Below are positions 32,153 to 41,273 of a stretch of 64,000 nt of DNA, piece after piece. The stretch covers positions 62,001 through 126,000 of the forward strand of contig NZ_QJQX01000085.1 in the NCBI RefSeq assembly GCF_013393185.1. The letters run 5' to 3'. The notes under the pieces were generated by a model. It did not search any database. It was not told the DNA's origin and saw only the letters and a list, made by a program, of their open reading frames with translations. Both the position numbers and the translations under genes were made by a program. The DNA comes from Sphingobium lactosutens (GTDB taxonomy: Bacteria; Pseudomonadota; Alphaproteobacteria; Sphingomonadales; Sphingomonadaceae). Numbering within the stretch: the stretch's first letter is position 1; every line of letters begins with the position of its first letter.

Positions 32153-33520
32153 TCAGTCGACCGCCAGATAGCGGTCGATCGTTCGATGCAGGTGCCTAAT
32201 GCGCGACTCCTGATAGTTGCCGAGCGTCTGTCCTGCCTTTTTCGAAGCATGGAAGCCGCGATATTGCTGGACCAGGTTGTTGGTGTCCTGATCGAAGGTC
32301 GCCCCCAGCCATCCCTCCATGCCCGGCACGTCGCGATAGCTTTGCTCCGCCGAAATGCGGATCGGCGCGGCGGGCTCGCGATAGTCTTCACCCGGCGGCA
32401 GCGGGCGCAGGAAAAGGATGTCGAACAGGGTGCGCCCCACATCCATGCCGATCGGCCGGAAACGATAGACCATCGGCAGCGACACACCCGGGAACATGCA
32501 CATGTTCGGGAACAGATGATATTCGATCGAATCCAGCATTTCGCTGTCGGAATAGTTCGACAGGTCGACGCCCCATTCGTTTGACAGCGCCTCTCTCCGC
32601 CAACTCGCCGCGACCTTCCGCGCGGTGCTACCTTCCGGGACAATCGTGCCGGGCGGCAGGTGCATCTTGTCTGCTATGTCCTGCTCGCTCATTTCCACCG
32701 GATAATGGGGGCTGGGGATGCCGTGCGTGTGGACGAAACGGGAAACATTTTCACCAAAGATATCATATTGAGCATTGGCGTCTCCTGCATAGGGCAGGTT
32801 CTGCGTGTGCGTTTCCATGACATGATAGGCCTCCAGAAACGCTTCCTGTGCGGCCTTCCAGTTAGTCGGCAATTCCTTTTGCACATGAATGGCGACATAG
32901 CGCTTCTCCAGCGCCCAGCCATCCTTCAGGTGGTCGGGCAGGATGCCCAAATAGTCGGCGAGCGGCGGTGCATTCTCGTCCATGTTGACGAAAACAAAGC
33001 CGCCCCACACGTCTACCTTCGCCTGCGGCAGGCTGTAATTCTCATCCTTCACATGGGGAAAGTCCCAGCGGCAGGGAATAGACTTCAATCCTCCTTCAAT
33101 AGTCCAGGTCCAGCCATGATAGGGGCAGCGCAGTTCCGTCGCGAAGCCGGCGCTGTCGGAAGGACGCAACTGCGTGCCACGATGCAGACAGGCATTGTGG
33201 AAGGCGCGCAGCACATCGTCATCGCCCCGCATGATGAGCAAAGAATGGGGGCCGATATCATAGGTCACATAGTCCCCCGCTTCGCGCACTTCTTCGACAC
33301 GGCATGCCCATTGCCAGACGCGCGGCCATAATTTGCGCATCTCCAGTTCGAAAAATTCTCGCGAGGTGTAACGATCGAAGGCAATGTCCTCATCGCCCTG
33401 AAATTCGTAGGACTCGGTCAGCAGCGCAGGCGGCACATCGCACCCGTCGGCCAGGATCAGGTCGCGCGTGCTGGGGCCGGGGCAGCGATGCTCGCCGGGT
33501 TTCAAGTCGAGCGTTTCCAT
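32153..33520 (-). CDS. Rieske non-heme iron oxygenase, alpha subunit
   Basis: A 455-residue ring-hydroxylating oxygenase subunit. The Rieske cluster is C111/H113/C132/H135 (CLHRG...CPYHGW). The catalytic site follows NWKAAQEAF: bridging residue Glu 230, then ligands H233 and H238 (EAYHVMETH). A Glu replaces the Asp of naphthalene dioxygenase, as in CntA-type enzymes. No beta subunit of classical type adjoins. The start at 33520 has AAGGAG. The SnoaL-like gene lies upstream, and the NmrA-like gene starts 1 base after the stop. It inserts oxygen into ring or terpene CH; the substrate is unknown. Confidence 0.9.
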   Translation of the reverse strand: METLDLKPGEHRCPGPSTRDLILADGCDVPPALLTESYEFQGDEDIAFDRYTSREFFELEMRKLWPRVWQWACRVEEVREAGDYVTYDIGPHSLLIMRGDDDVLRAFHNACLHRGTQLRPSDSAGFATELRCPYHGWTWTIEGGLKSIPCRWDFPHVKDENYSLPQAKVDVWGGFVFVNMDENAPPLADYLGILPDHLKDGWALEKRYVAIHVQKELPTNWKAAQEAFLEAYHVMETHTQNLPYAGDANAQYDIFGENVSRFVHTHGIPSPHYPVEMSEQDIADKMHLPPGTIVPEGSTARKVAASWRREALSNEWGVDLSNYSDSEMLDSIEYHLFPNMCMFPGVSLPMVYRFRPIGMDVGRTLFDILFLRPLPPGEDYREPAAPIRISAEQSYRDVPGMEGWLGATFDQDTNNLVQQYRGFHASKKAGQTLGNYQESRIRHLHRTIDRYLAVD

Positions 33521-33617
33521 ATAAGGCTCCTTGTCCCAAGTGGCGCCGACTGCCGCCGCGCTCACCTGTCAAATACAGGCCAGTCGGATTGTTTTATGCC
33601 CCTTGGCCCGGCCGGGG

Positions 33618-34130
33618 TCAAGTGAACAGCAGGCTGGCACTCGGATCCTGCTCTCTTCTACCGCCGCGCAGCGCCTCGGGCGTGCGGTCGAACCAAGCGT
33701 CCGAAGCCGCATCCGTTCGAGTCCAGTCGACAACCTCACGGCGCTGCGAGATGCGCCAGATGCCGTCGCGGCAGGTGTAGCGATCAAGATAGCGCCCGGC
33801 GATCAGCAGGTCGTCGCCGCCCGCCTCCGCAATACGCCGGTGCCAGGCCAGAAAGTAGATTTCGCCATGCCCCTCCGCCCCATCGACGACGATGTGCATC
33901 TGGCCGATCATATGGTGGGTCGCGGCATAGCGCTCCGCCAGAAGTTGTTGGGCGAAAGCCACGAAATCGGCGCCTGATCCTGTAAAAAAGCCATAATCGA
34001 CGGTCGCGTCGTCATGGAAGGCGGAGCGTTGCAGCGCCGCGTTCAGCCTGTCTTGCCCGCGCATGTAGCGGAACAGGCAATCCTCGATCTGTTGGCGGGC
34101 CAGAAGTCCGGCGATCTTCTCCTCGTCCAT
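33618..34130 (-). CDS. SnoaL/NTF2-like protein
   Basis: A 170-residue cone-fold protein (nuclear transport factor 2-like). Its pattern, YMRGQDRLNAALQRSAFHDDATVDYG, then AGRYLDRYTCRDGIWRISQRREVVDWTR, is that of SnoaL-like hydrolases, dehydratases and ring-hydroxylase beta subunits. The beta-subunit similarity and its neighbour Rieske gene suggest it may be a lyase, isomerase or small partner. It starts at 34130 with AAGGAGGAAGG, 97 bases upstream of the Rieske gene on the same strand. Similar proteins occur at 35486, 37537 and 54274. Confidence 0.82.
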   Translation of the reverse strand: MDEEKIAGLLARQQIEDCLFRYMRGQDRLNAALQRSAFHDDATVDYGFFTGSGADFVAFAQQLLAERYAATHHMIGQMHIVVDGAEGHGEIYFLAWHRRIAEAGGDDLLIAGRYLDRYTCRDGIWRISQRREVVDWTRTDAASDAWFDRTPEALRGGRREQDPSASLLFT

Positions 34131-34177
34131 CCTTCCTCCTTGCGAACCGCAATCTTTGGGTCTAGCTCTGACAAAAA

Positions 34178-34193
34178 TGATAACGCGGGATAG
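34178..34193. promoter_or_regulatory. Operator-like motif before MFS gene
   Basis: TGATAACGCGGGATAG, sharing TGATAACGCGGG with the site at 59793 (read in reverse). It lies between the SnoaL gene (-) and the MFS transporter (+), 20 bases before the MFS start. Confidence 0.55.
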
Positions 34194-34212
34194 TTTCAAG
34201 GAGAGCGGCTCG

Positions 34213-35493
34213 GTGTCAAGCGGGAAATCATCCACGGCCGGCCGCATCAAAGCGCCCAATTACGTGCTCGCGCTGCTGTTCGCTGCCTATGTGCTGAACT
34301 TCCTCGACCGCCAACTACTCACCTTGCTGCTGAACGACATCAAGCGGGACCTGGGCCTTTCCGACCAGCAGCTCGGGCTTGCCAGCGGGACTTCCTTCGC
34401 CCTTCTCTACGTTATCGCCAGCGTTCCGGTGGCGCATCTGGCGGACCGCTGGAACCGGCTGCGCCTGCTCGCCATCTGCATCGCGCTCTGGAGCGTGATG
34501 ACGGCGGCCTGTGGCGCGGTCCGCACCTTTCCGCAACTGTTGCTGGCGCGCATGGGTGTCGCGATCGGCGAGTCGGGCGGAATGCCCGCGTCCCTCTCCC
34601 TGATCGCCGATCTTTTCCCCCGATCAGTGCGGGCGACCAAGCTCGGCATCTATTTCGCGGCGGCGGCGGTCGGCACGATGCTGTCCTATGTCGTGGGCGG
34701 CTATGCCAATGTCCTGCTGGGCTGGCGCATGACCTTCTTCCTCTTCGCCGCGCCGGGCATCATCCTGGCGCTGCTGATCCATTTCACGACGAGCGAGCCG
34801 CCGCGCGGCCTGTATGACGAGGTGGCGGACGCCCCGGCGGACACGTCCTTGTGGCGGGCGCTGGGACGGCTCTGGGCCATGCCTTTGTTTCGGTGGCTGT
34901 GTCTTGCCTATGCCGGGGCCAATTTCTCGATGTACAGCCTGATCAGCTGGGTGCCCGCGCTGGCGCTGCGCGTGTTCGAACTTGATACCGCGACAGTGGG
35001 ACTCGTGCTGGGTGTGTTGACCGGCTTTGTGGTCGGCATGGCCCAGATCATGGCGGGGATGATCGCCGACCGGCTCGCCCGCCGCAGCGCCGCGGCCCCC
35101 CTCTACCTCGTCGCGTTGACGACTGCTGCGATCGCGGTCCTCATTCCCCTGTGCCTGTTCGCGCCAACCTTCGCAGGCCTCGCGATCGGGTTTACGGCCT
35201 GCTACGCGCTCGGCGGCATCTATTCGACCCCCAGCATCGCCGCGCTCCAGGCGCAATTGCCGCCTGACTTGCGCGCCAAGGCGGCGGCGATCCTGTTCAT
35301 GCTCGGCACCTTGGCGGGCCTTGGCATCGGCCCCGCCGTGGTGGGTGCGCTCAGCGACCATTTCGCGCCGACGCATGGAGGCGGCAGCTTGCGCTATGCC
35401 CTTCTGATCCTCTCCCCGGTCGCGCTGCTCACCGCCCTGCTCTTTTTCATGGCGGGCCTGCGCCTGCGCAAGGAGGCCCTCGCTCATGACTGA
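34213..35493 (+). CDS. MFS transporter
   Basis: A 426-residue major facilitator with about 12 transmembrane segments. The MFS loop between helices 2 and 3 reads ADRWNRLRLLA, and the helix 4-5 part has MGVAIGESGGMPASLSLIADLFP. A GTG at 34213 has AAGGAGAG 8 bases upstream; earlier starts lack a site. The group is related to anion- or organic-acid:proton symporters. It would move a pathway substrate or product across the inner membrane. The SnoaL-like gene at 35486 overlaps its end by 8 bases. Confidence 0.9.
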   Translation: MSSGKSSTAGRIKAPNYVLALLFAAYVLNFLDRQLLTLLLNDIKRDLGLSDQQLGLASGTSFALLYVIASVPVAHLADRWNRLRLLAICIALWSVMTAACGAVRTFPQLLLARMGVAIGESGGMPASLSLIADLFPRSVRATKLGIYFAAAAVGTMLSYVVGGYANVLLGWRMTFFLFAAPGIILALLIHFTTSEPPRGLYDEVADAPADTSLWRALGRLWAMPLFRWLCLAYAGANFSMYSLISWVPALALRVFELDTATVGLVLGVLTGFVVGMAQIMAGMIADRLARRSAAAPLYLVALTTAAIAVLIPLCLFAPTFAGLAIGFTACYALGGIYSTPSIAALQAQLPPDLRAKAAAILFMLGTLAGLGIGPAVVGALSDHFAPTHGGGSLRYALLILSPVALLTALLFFMAGLRLRKEALAHD

Positions 35494-35986
35494 CGAACTG
35501 CTTCAGCGCCTCGCTGCGCATCAGGAAATCACGACCCTGCTCCACCGCTATGCGCGGGGCATCGACCGCTGCGATGAGGCAACCCTGCTTTCCGTCTGGG
35601 CGGAGAGTGCGGAGGCAAACTATGGATCGGGCTGGGAGGATGCGCGCGATTGGTGCCGGGGAGTGCTGGGGCGGCTGCGCTCCATGACCGCGACCATGCA
35701 TGCGCTTTCCAACATCATCATCGATATAGAGGGCGATCGGGCGAGTGCCGAGACCTATTGCCAGGCCTATCATCTCTTGCCCGGCCCGCAGCGCATGATC
35801 GTGGGCGGCCGCTATCTCGACGCGCTGAAGCGCACTCCGCAAGGATGGAAAATCCATCGCCGCCGCTATGTCATGGATTGGAACGAGACCGAGCCCTCCA
35901 AGGCGATTTTCGGGCAGGGAGTGTTCGCCCGGTTCACCACGCTGGGCGGACGCCATCCCGATGACCCGCTCTACCAAACGGAATGA
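35486..35986 (+). CDS. SnoaL/NTF2-like protein
   Basis: A 166-residue cone-fold protein of the same group as 33618 and 54274: ITTLLHRYARGIDRCDEATLLSVW near the N-terminus, then GGRYLDALKRTPQGWKIHRRRYVMDWNET. It keeps the Asp and Arg/His residues that line the pocket in SnoaL dehydratases and isomerases. It overlaps the MFS gene by 8 bases, so the two are coupled. No Rieske gene directly adjoins; the operon ends here. Confidence 0.8.
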   Translation: MTDELLQRLAAHQEITTLLHRYARGIDRCDEATLLSVWAESAEANYGSGWEDARDWCRGVLGRLRSMTATMHALSNIIIDIEGDRASAETYCQAYHLLPGPQRMIVGGRYLDALKRTPQGWKIHRRRYVMDWNETEPSKAIFGQGVFARFTTLGGRHPDDPLYQTE

Positions 35987-36021
35987 ACAAAGAAACTGCT
36001 GGCCGCATCAGAAAATAAATC

Positions 36022-36068
36022 ATATAACGCGTGTGATAATTTGACTTCGCCTCAGCGAAGCCTATCAT
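36022..36068 (+). promoter_or_regulatory. Promoter with operator-like motif before second MFS
   Basis: TATAACGCGTGTGATAAT lies at 36023-36040. It is followed by TTGACT (36041-36046), a 16-base gap, and TATCAT (36063-36068): a good -35/-10 pair. The motif lies just upstream of the -35 box, a place more typical of an activator. Confidence 0.6.
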
Positions 36069-36110
36069 GCGGAAGATCCGGCGCGCTCGCGCACCGGGAG
36101 CGAGGTGAGG

Positions 36111-37466
36111 ATGAGAATGACGGAAGGCAGGCAGGCGCTCGAGGAGCATAGCTATCCGCCCCCCAGCACCAGCTGGCGCGCCGTCGCGGTCCTAACGACG
36201 CTCTACTGGTTCGGCACGCTCGACCGGCAGGTGGCTGCGCTGCTGCTGCCCTTGATCAAGGCAGACCTCAACCTCACCGATTCGCAGGTCAGCCTGATTC
36301 CCGGCCTCGCCTTTGGCCTTGCCTTCATGCTGATGAGCCTGCCGATCGGCTGGCTGGTCGATCGTATCAGCCGCCGAGCCATTCTATTCGTCGGCGTGAT
36401 CATGTGGAGCCTCGCCGCGATGGGATCGGGGCTCAGCCGCACCTTCGGCCAGCTTTTCGGCGCGCGCGTCGTCGTCGGGGCCAGCGAAGCGACGATCAAC
36501 CCCACGGCCTACAGCCTGCTCAGCGATTTCTTCCCGCCCGCAAAGCTCACCCTGCCCATGTCGATCTTTACCTTGGGCGGCAACCTTGGCAGCGGCACAT
36601 CCTTCATGCTGGGCGGCATGGTCATCGCACTGGTCAGCAGCGCGGGTGGCGTCACACTCCCCGTCTTCGGCACGCTGGCGGGCTGGCAAGCGGCCTTCGT
36701 CGTCACCGGCCTTCCCGGCCTACTGCTCGCCTTCCTGGTGTGGACCTTCCCCGAAACGCGTCGGCGCAAAGCTCAGACGCCAGTCGCCGAGCCATCGACT
36801 TTCGGTGAGCTTGGCCGCCATTATCGCCGCTTTCCCGCATTCTATGTGCTGCACCATCTGGGGATCGCCATGATCATGGCCTTCGCCGTGGGTATCCAGT
36901 CCTGGAACTCCGCCTATCTGTCGCGCCACTTCGGCTGGCAGCTGGCCGACATCGGCTTCTGGCTGGGGCTGACGCAGGTGCTGTCATCCTTGCTGGGGCT
37001 GTGGTTTCACGGCTGGGCCGTTGACAAGATCTTCAGCCGGGGCCGGCAAGACGCGCACCTCATCTATTTCGGCGCCATGTGCGCGCTGGCATGCCCGTTC
37101 GGCGTCGCGGCCTATCTGATGCCAAGCGCAGTGGGCACGATCGCCTTCTACAATGTCGCCTATTTCCTGCTGATGGCCTTCGCCAGCATCGGTCCGGCCG
37201 CGCTCCAGATCGCGACGCCGCCCCGGCTGCGGGGCAAGGCAACGGCGGTTTACATGATCGTGCTCAGCATATTGGGCACGATCATGGGCCCGATCATCGT
37301 CGCCAGCTTTACCGACCTCCTTTTCCAGGATGAAGCGAAGCTCGGTTCTTCGATGGCGTTGTTCGCTGGCCTCACGACCGCCATCGGGGCGATATGCTGC
37401 TGGGCCGGACGAGCCGCGATGCGCCGCGCCGTCTCTGCGCAGACCGGGCAGGCACGCACCGCATAA
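36111..37466 (+). CDS. MFS transporter
   Basis: A 451-residue major facilitator with 12 predicted membrane helices. The helix 2-3 loop GWLVDRISRRAILFVG fits the family. TLYWFGTLDRQVAALLLPLIKADLNLTDSQVSLI is typical of the same subgroup as the transporter at 34213. An ATG at 36111 is chosen; an alternative is 36117. The operator-like motif and promoter lie 70 bases upstream. It is followed by the SnoaL, ABM and Rieske genes, perhaps from a second promoter. Confidence 0.9.
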   Translation: MRMTEGRQALEEHSYPPPSTSWRAVAVLTTLYWFGTLDRQVAALLLPLIKADLNLTDSQVSLIPGLAFGLAFMLMSLPIGWLVDRISRRAILFVGVIMWSLAAMGSGLSRTFGQLFGARVVVGASEATINPTAYSLLSDFFPPAKLTLPMSIFTLGGNLGSGTSFMLGGMVIALVSSAGGVTLPVFGTLAGWQAAFVVTGLPGLLLAFLVWTFPETRRRKAQTPVAEPSTFGELGRHYRRFPAFYVLHHLGIAMIMAFAVGIQSWNSAYLSRHFGWQLADIGFWLGLTQVLSSLLGLWFHGWAVDKIFSRGRQDAHLIYFGAMCALACPFGVAAYLMPSAVGTIAFYNVAYFLLMAFASIGPAALQIATPPRLRGKATAVYMIVLSILGTIMGPIIVASFTDLLFQDEAKLGSSMALFAGLTTAIGAICCWAGRAAMRRAVSAQTGQARTA

Positions 37467-37475
37467 AACAATCCA

Positions 37476-37496
37476 TCTGGACTTTTTTATTCCAGA
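37476..37496 (+). repeat. TCTGGA...TCCAGA inverted repeat before SnoaL gene
   Basis: TCTGGA and TCCAGA flank CTTTTTTAT. The core TGGACTTTTTTATTCC (37478-37493) is repeated exactly at 56287-56302, and a related form occurs in reverse at 47605-47619. It is a candidate regulatory element. Confidence 0.4.
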
Positions 37497-37536
37497 AGCC
37501 GATAACGGCATGATATAAGGGACATGGGAGAAAGCG

Positions 37537-37938
37537 ATGTTTGCTGGGCCCGAACGGGACAGGCTGATGATCCGCGAACTCATCGACAATTATGGCGATG
37601 CGGTCGCCCGGCGCGATGCGCAGGCGTGGGGCGAATGCTGGGCGGAAGACGCCGTCTGGCGCTTCGGCGGCCGGGAAGTCAACGGGCGTGAGGCGATCGT
37701 TTCCACCTGGCACGGCGCGATGGCGCAATATAGCGCGCTCGCCTTCATGGCTTTCCCCGGTTCGATTTCCATCGAAGGCGACCGCGCCACCGTGCGCACC
37801 CATACTTTTGAGCATCTGGTCCCGGTGGACGGCCCCGTTCGCGTGCAGGCCGGCATCTATGAAGACCAGCTGGTGCAGCGCGACGGCCGATGGCTATTCG
37901 CGGAGCGCCGCTTCAACCCTCGGGAGATCCGATCATGA
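37537..37938 (+). CDS. SnoaL/NTF2-like protein
   Basis: A 133-residue cone-fold protein, shorter than the other three in this window. It begins ERDRLMIRELIDNYGDAVARRDAQAWGECWAEDAVW, the standard SnoaL-4 pattern, and ends GIYEDQLVQRDGRWLFAERRF. Its start follows GGGAGAAAG. It overlaps the ABM-domain gene by 4 bases (ATGA), and the Rieske gene follows. Probably an isomerase, dehydratase or accessory for the Rieske product. Confidence 0.8.
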   Translation: MFAGPERDRLMIRELIDNYGDAVARRDAQAWGECWAEDAVWRFGGREVNGREAIVSTWHGAMAQYSALAFMAFPGSISIEGDRATVRTHTFEHLVPVDGPVRVQAGIYEDQLVQRDGRWLFAERRFNPREIRS

Positions 37939-38294
37939 CCATCCTTATCTGGGCGCAGATGGACCTGCCGCCCGAACATGCCCACCGTATCATCGACGAA
38001 GCCAGGCCGCTGATCGACGCGGCTCTCGAAGAGCCGGGCTGCGAAGCCTATACCTGGTCACACGACCCCTTCACCCCCGGCCGCGTCAATGTTTTCGAAC
38101 GCTGGACGAGCGAAGAGGCGCTGGCGGCCCACTTCAAGAACCCGGCCTATACGGAAATGGGCAAGCAGATCCGCTCGGCGGGACCTATCGTGGCGCAAAG
38201 CCGCAAGTTCCGGGTCGATGCCGACGGGCCCATCTATGATGAAACCCGGACCCCGCGCGCCGATTTCTTCCATCTGTCAGCGGACGCACAATAA
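37935..38294 (+). CDS. ABM-domain small protein (antibiotic biosynthesis monooxygenase-like)
   Basis: A 119-residue ferredoxin-like dimeric barrel with the ABM signature: EEPGCEAYTWSHDPFTPGRVNVFERWTSEEALAAHFKNPAYTEM. Such proteins include cofactor-free monooxygenases and quinol-handling enzymes. It is coupled to the SnoaL gene by a 4-base overlap and followed in 14 bases by the Rieske gene. Its place between SnoaL and Rieske suggests handling of a hydroxylated intermediate. Confidence 0.78.
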   Translation: MTILIWAQMDLPPEHAHRIIDEARPLIDAALEEPGCEAYTWSHDPFTPGRVNVFERWTSEEALAAHFKNPAYTEMGKQIRSAGPIVAQSRKFRVDADGPIYDETRTPRADFFHLSADAQ

Positions 38295-38308
38295 TCAGGA
38301 GAAGGCCA

Positions 38309-39535
38309 ATGGCCGACGACATCGCCACCGCGCCTTCATCCCCCGCTCCGGACGCCGCCGCCGCCGCCCGGCGCGCGGAATCCCATTACGGCCTGCGCCG
38401 CCGAACGCTTGACCGGATGCGCAGCAAGACGACGGACCTCGACCAGTCGCCGATGCGCATCGATCCGCGCATCTATACCGACCCTGCCTATTTCGAGCGG
38501 GAACGGCAGACGCTGTTCCGCGAAACGCCGATTTTGGCCGGGCTGTCGATGGACGTAGCCGAGCCGGGCGACATGATGCTGTTCGACGCGCTGGGACCGT
38601 CGATCCTCATCACCCGCGACAAGGAAGGGAAGGTCAACGCCTTCCTCAACATGTGCATGCACCGCGCGGCAAAGCTGGTCACGGAGTGCAACCGCCGCAC
38701 GCGGATGACCTGCCGCTTTCATGGCTGGACCTACGACCTTCAGGGGAAGCTGATCGGCCAGCCAGGCAAGGAAGGGTTCGAAGGCATCGAGCGCGCCGAA
38801 CTCGGCCTCATCCGCGTGCCCGTCGCGGAGTGGAAGGGCATGATCTTCGTGCGGGCCACGCCCGGTGGGGCGCCGATCGACGTCGCCGACCATCTGGGCG
38901 ACTTCGGGGATGAGCTTGCGGCGCTGCAACTGGAAAAAGCCAAACCCGTGGCCGCCAGCCGCATCGAATGCGATGCGAACTGGAAATATGCCTATGACAC
39001 TTATGGCGAAAGCTACCACTTCGCCTCGCTGCATCCCACGACGATCGGTGCGCTCGCCTTCAGCAACATCATGGTCTACGATCCGTTCGACAATGGCCAT
39101 TGCCGCCTCGGCTTCCCGCGCGAGGAGTTTATGGATTATGCCGATCAGGATGAGGCTGACTGGCCGCATACCGACTATGGCGGCCTTTACATGCTGTTCC
39201 CCAACGTCTCCATCAATGTGAACAGCATGAAGGGCGGCGGGCAGTTCTACGGGATTTCCCGCGTCTTTCCGGGTGATCAGGTCAACCGCAGCTTCTCGCT
39301 GCTAAATACCTATCAGCCCGCGCATAGTTCTCACGCGGATGAGATCGATCGCTGGCGGGAAATGCACGACTTCATCCAACATGTTGTGTCGAGCGAGGAC
39401 TATAGCGTCTCACGCGACGGGCAGGATAATTTGCAATGGGCGCCGGAAGGCTTCCGCACCACATTGGGCCGGAACGAGATCGCACTCCAGCATTTCCACC
39501 GCCGTATGGCGTCTATCATGGGTGCGTCCGCCTGA
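38309..39535 (+). CDS. Rieske non-heme iron oxygenase, alpha subunit
   Basis: A 408-residue oxygenase. The Rieske site is C116/H118/C135/H138 (CMHRA...CRFHGW). The catalytic site has Glu 234, H237 and H242 (GESYHFASLH) after NWKYAYDTY. Its N-terminal 45 residues are Ala/Arg rich and longer than in the other oxygenases here. The start follows AGGAGAAGG. It ends an MFS-SnoaL-ABM-Rieske run on the + strand and converges on the FMN oxidase. It probably hydroxylates a ring or demethylates a side group. Confidence 0.9.
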   Translation: MADDIATAPSSPAPDAAAAARRAESHYGLRRRTLDRMRSKTTDLDQSPMRIDPRIYTDPAYFERERQTLFRETPILAGLSMDVAEPGDMMLFDALGPSILITRDKEGKVNAFLNMCMHRAAKLVTECNRRTRMTCRFHGWTYDLQGKLIGQPGKEGFEGIERAELGLIRVPVAEWKGMIFVRATPGGAPIDVADHLGDFGDELAALQLEKAKPVAASRIECDANWKYAYDTYGESYHFASLHPTTIGALAFSNIMVYDPFDNGHCRLGFPREEFMDYADQDEADWPHTDYGGLYMLFPNVSINVNSMKGGGQFYGISRVFPGDQVNRSFSLLNTYQPAHSSHADEIDRWREMHDFIQHVVSSEDYSVSRDGQDNLQWAPEGFRTTLGRNEIALQHFHRRMASIMGASA

Positions 39536-39575
39536 CCCACCAGGCTGATCATCGACAGGCGGAGCGGACCCCGGT

Positions 39576-40712
39576 TCAACGCCTGTTGATGATGCCGGGG
39601 CCGATATCGGCGACCTTGGTACAGCCGGTCAGTGCCATGGCGATTCGCATTTCCGTTTCCAGTAGGGCGATCATGCGGCGCACGCCCACTTCTCCCGCCG
39701 CGGCCAGGGCATAAAGCCAGGGCCGGCCAGCCATCACCGCATCCGCGCCCAGCGCAATCATGCGCACGATGTCGAGGCCGGTGCGGACGCCTCCGTCCAC
39801 CAGCAGCGGAACCTTGCCTTCGAGCGCCGCCGCGATCGACGGCAGCGCCTGCGCCGTGGACGCCACCCCATCCAGTTGCCGTCCGCCATGATTGGACACG
39901 ACCAGCGCGTCCGCGCCATGTTCGACCGCGCGGCGGGCGTCGTCCGGTTCCAATATGCCTTTAACAATGAGCGGGCCGTCCCACAGCGACCGCACCCAGG
40001 ACAATGCATCCCAGTCGACCGACGCATCCATATTGGCCTGCGTCCAAGCCATGCAACCAGTCATTCCCGTGCCGGGGCCCAGATAGCGCACGACATTGCC
40101 CAGCGAGTGCGGGCGTCCGAACAAGCCGACATTCACCGCCCAGCGTGGCCGCACCATGGCCTGCGTCAGCCGCCGAACCTGCCCCGTCAAACCGGGGTGG
40201 TACAGCCCCGAATGCGCGTCGCGCCATCGCGGGCCAAGGATCGGCACATCGACGGTCAGCACCAGCGCCGGGCTGCCGATTGCGCGCGCCCGGCTCACCA
40301 TATCCTCCACGAACCGGCGGTCGCGCACCATGTAAAGCTGGAACCAGCATGCGCCTCCAACGCTGACCTCGTCCAAGGGGCAGATGGATGTCGATGACAG
40401 GGTGAACCCCACTTTCGCCGCGCGTGCGGCCCGCGCGGCCATCACCTCTCCCCGCCGCGCCGCCATCCCGGCCAAGCCAACGGGGCTTAGCGCGAGGGGA
40501 ATGGACCAGTCCTGGCCCAGAAAGCGCGTCGCGGTGTCGATCGCGCTCACATCCCGCAGCGCCCATTGCCGAAGCTCCACGGCTCCCAAATCCTCGATAT
40601 TCCGTCGCGCTGTCCGCCCATCGAAGGCGGCGCCATCGAAATATTCGAACAGGAAATGGGGCAGGCGGCTGCGGGCGATGGCGCGAAAATCGGCAGCAGT
40701 CGCTATGCTCAT
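39576..40712 (-). CDS. FMN-dependent alpha-hydroxy acid oxidase/dehydrogenase
   Basis: A 378-residue TIM-barrel enzyme of the lactate/mandelate/glycolate oxidase family. Catalytic His and Arg lie in SNHGGRQLD, FMN contacts in DGGVRTGLDIVRM and GRPWLYALAA. It would convert a 2-hydroxy acid into a 2-oxo acid. It lies last in the leftward ThuA-Rieske-VOC-oxidase operon. Its 2-oxo acid could feed the E1/E2 complex at 47.8 kb. The substrate is not known. Confidence 0.88.
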   Translation of the reverse strand: MSIATAADFRAIARSRLPHFLFEYFDGAAFDGRTARRNIEDLGAVELRQWALRDVSAIDTATRFLGQDWSIPLALSPVGLAGMAARRGEVMAARAARAAKVGFTLSSTSICPLDEVSVGGACWFQLYMVRDRRFVEDMVSRARAIGSPALVLTVDVPILGPRWRDAHSGLYHPGLTGQVRRLTQAMVRPRWAVNVGLFGRPHSLGNVVRYLGPGTGMTGCMAWTQANMDASVDWDALSWVRSLWDGPLIVKGILEPDDARRAVEHGADALVVSNHGGRQLDGVASTAQALPSIAAALEGKVPLLVDGGVRTGLDIVRMIALGADAVMAGRPWLYALAAAGEVGVRRMIALLETEMRIAMALTGCTKVADIGPGIINRR

Positions 40713-40745
40713 TTGCTGGCTTTCAGAGAGGAAGCGCGGCCGCGA

Positions 40746-41273
40746 TCAGCCAAAGTAGCGCACCGGGTCGCTGCCATCCCAGCCTACCGACTCCGCCTTG
40801 ATCCGCGCGAAGCGGCTAAGCATGCCCTCGTTGGGCTGGATTATCTCCAGCAGCGTCCCCGGCCCTCCGCCGGTATCCACATAAAGCACGCCCCAACCCT
40901 CGCCCGGAATTTCCTGGACGATCGTCATGCCGGCCTCTTCGGAAATGCGGCGCGCTTCCTGTATGTCCTCGACCAGGATGCAGCTGTGATTGACGCCTTC
41001 GCGGCCCGCGTCGCGCCATTCCTTATAGACGGATGGCGCATCATTATGCTGCTCGATCAGTTCGATCTGGATATCGCCCCAATAGGCGATCGCCACCGTG
41101 AAGACAGCGGTCGTCGGCTCGCCCCGATATCGCATGGTCGGCACCGACAGGCGCGGCTGCAAGTAGAAGGGGCCGACCCCCATCACCTGCGTCCAGTATC
41201 GCAGCGCCCTTTCGAAATCCTCGGGGACAAAGGCGATCTGCATGACTTGCCCCAGCTTCGTCAAATGCGTCAT
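40746..41273 (-). CDS. VOC-superfamily (glyoxalase-like) protein
   Basis: A 175-residue protein of the vicinal-oxygen-chelate fold, with two beta-alpha-beta-beta-beta repeats (MQIAFVPEDFERALRYWTQVMGVGPFYL and NHSCILVEDIQEARRISEEAGM). The metal-ligand pattern is only partly conserved: Glu in LIELIEQH and Glu in TLLEIIQP. It overlaps the Rieske start by 4 bases. A lyase, isomerase or extradiol-type role in the pathway is possible, but the exact reaction is not evident. Confidence 0.8.
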   Translation of the reverse strand: MTHLTKLGQVMQIAFVPEDFERALRYWTQVMGVGPFYLQPRLSVPTMRYRGEPTTAVFTVAIAYWGDIQIELIEQHNDAPSVYKEWRDAGREGVNHSCILVEDIQEARRISEEAGMTIVQEIPGEGWGVLYVDTGGGPGTLLEIIQPNEGMLSRFARIKAESVGWDGSDPVRYFG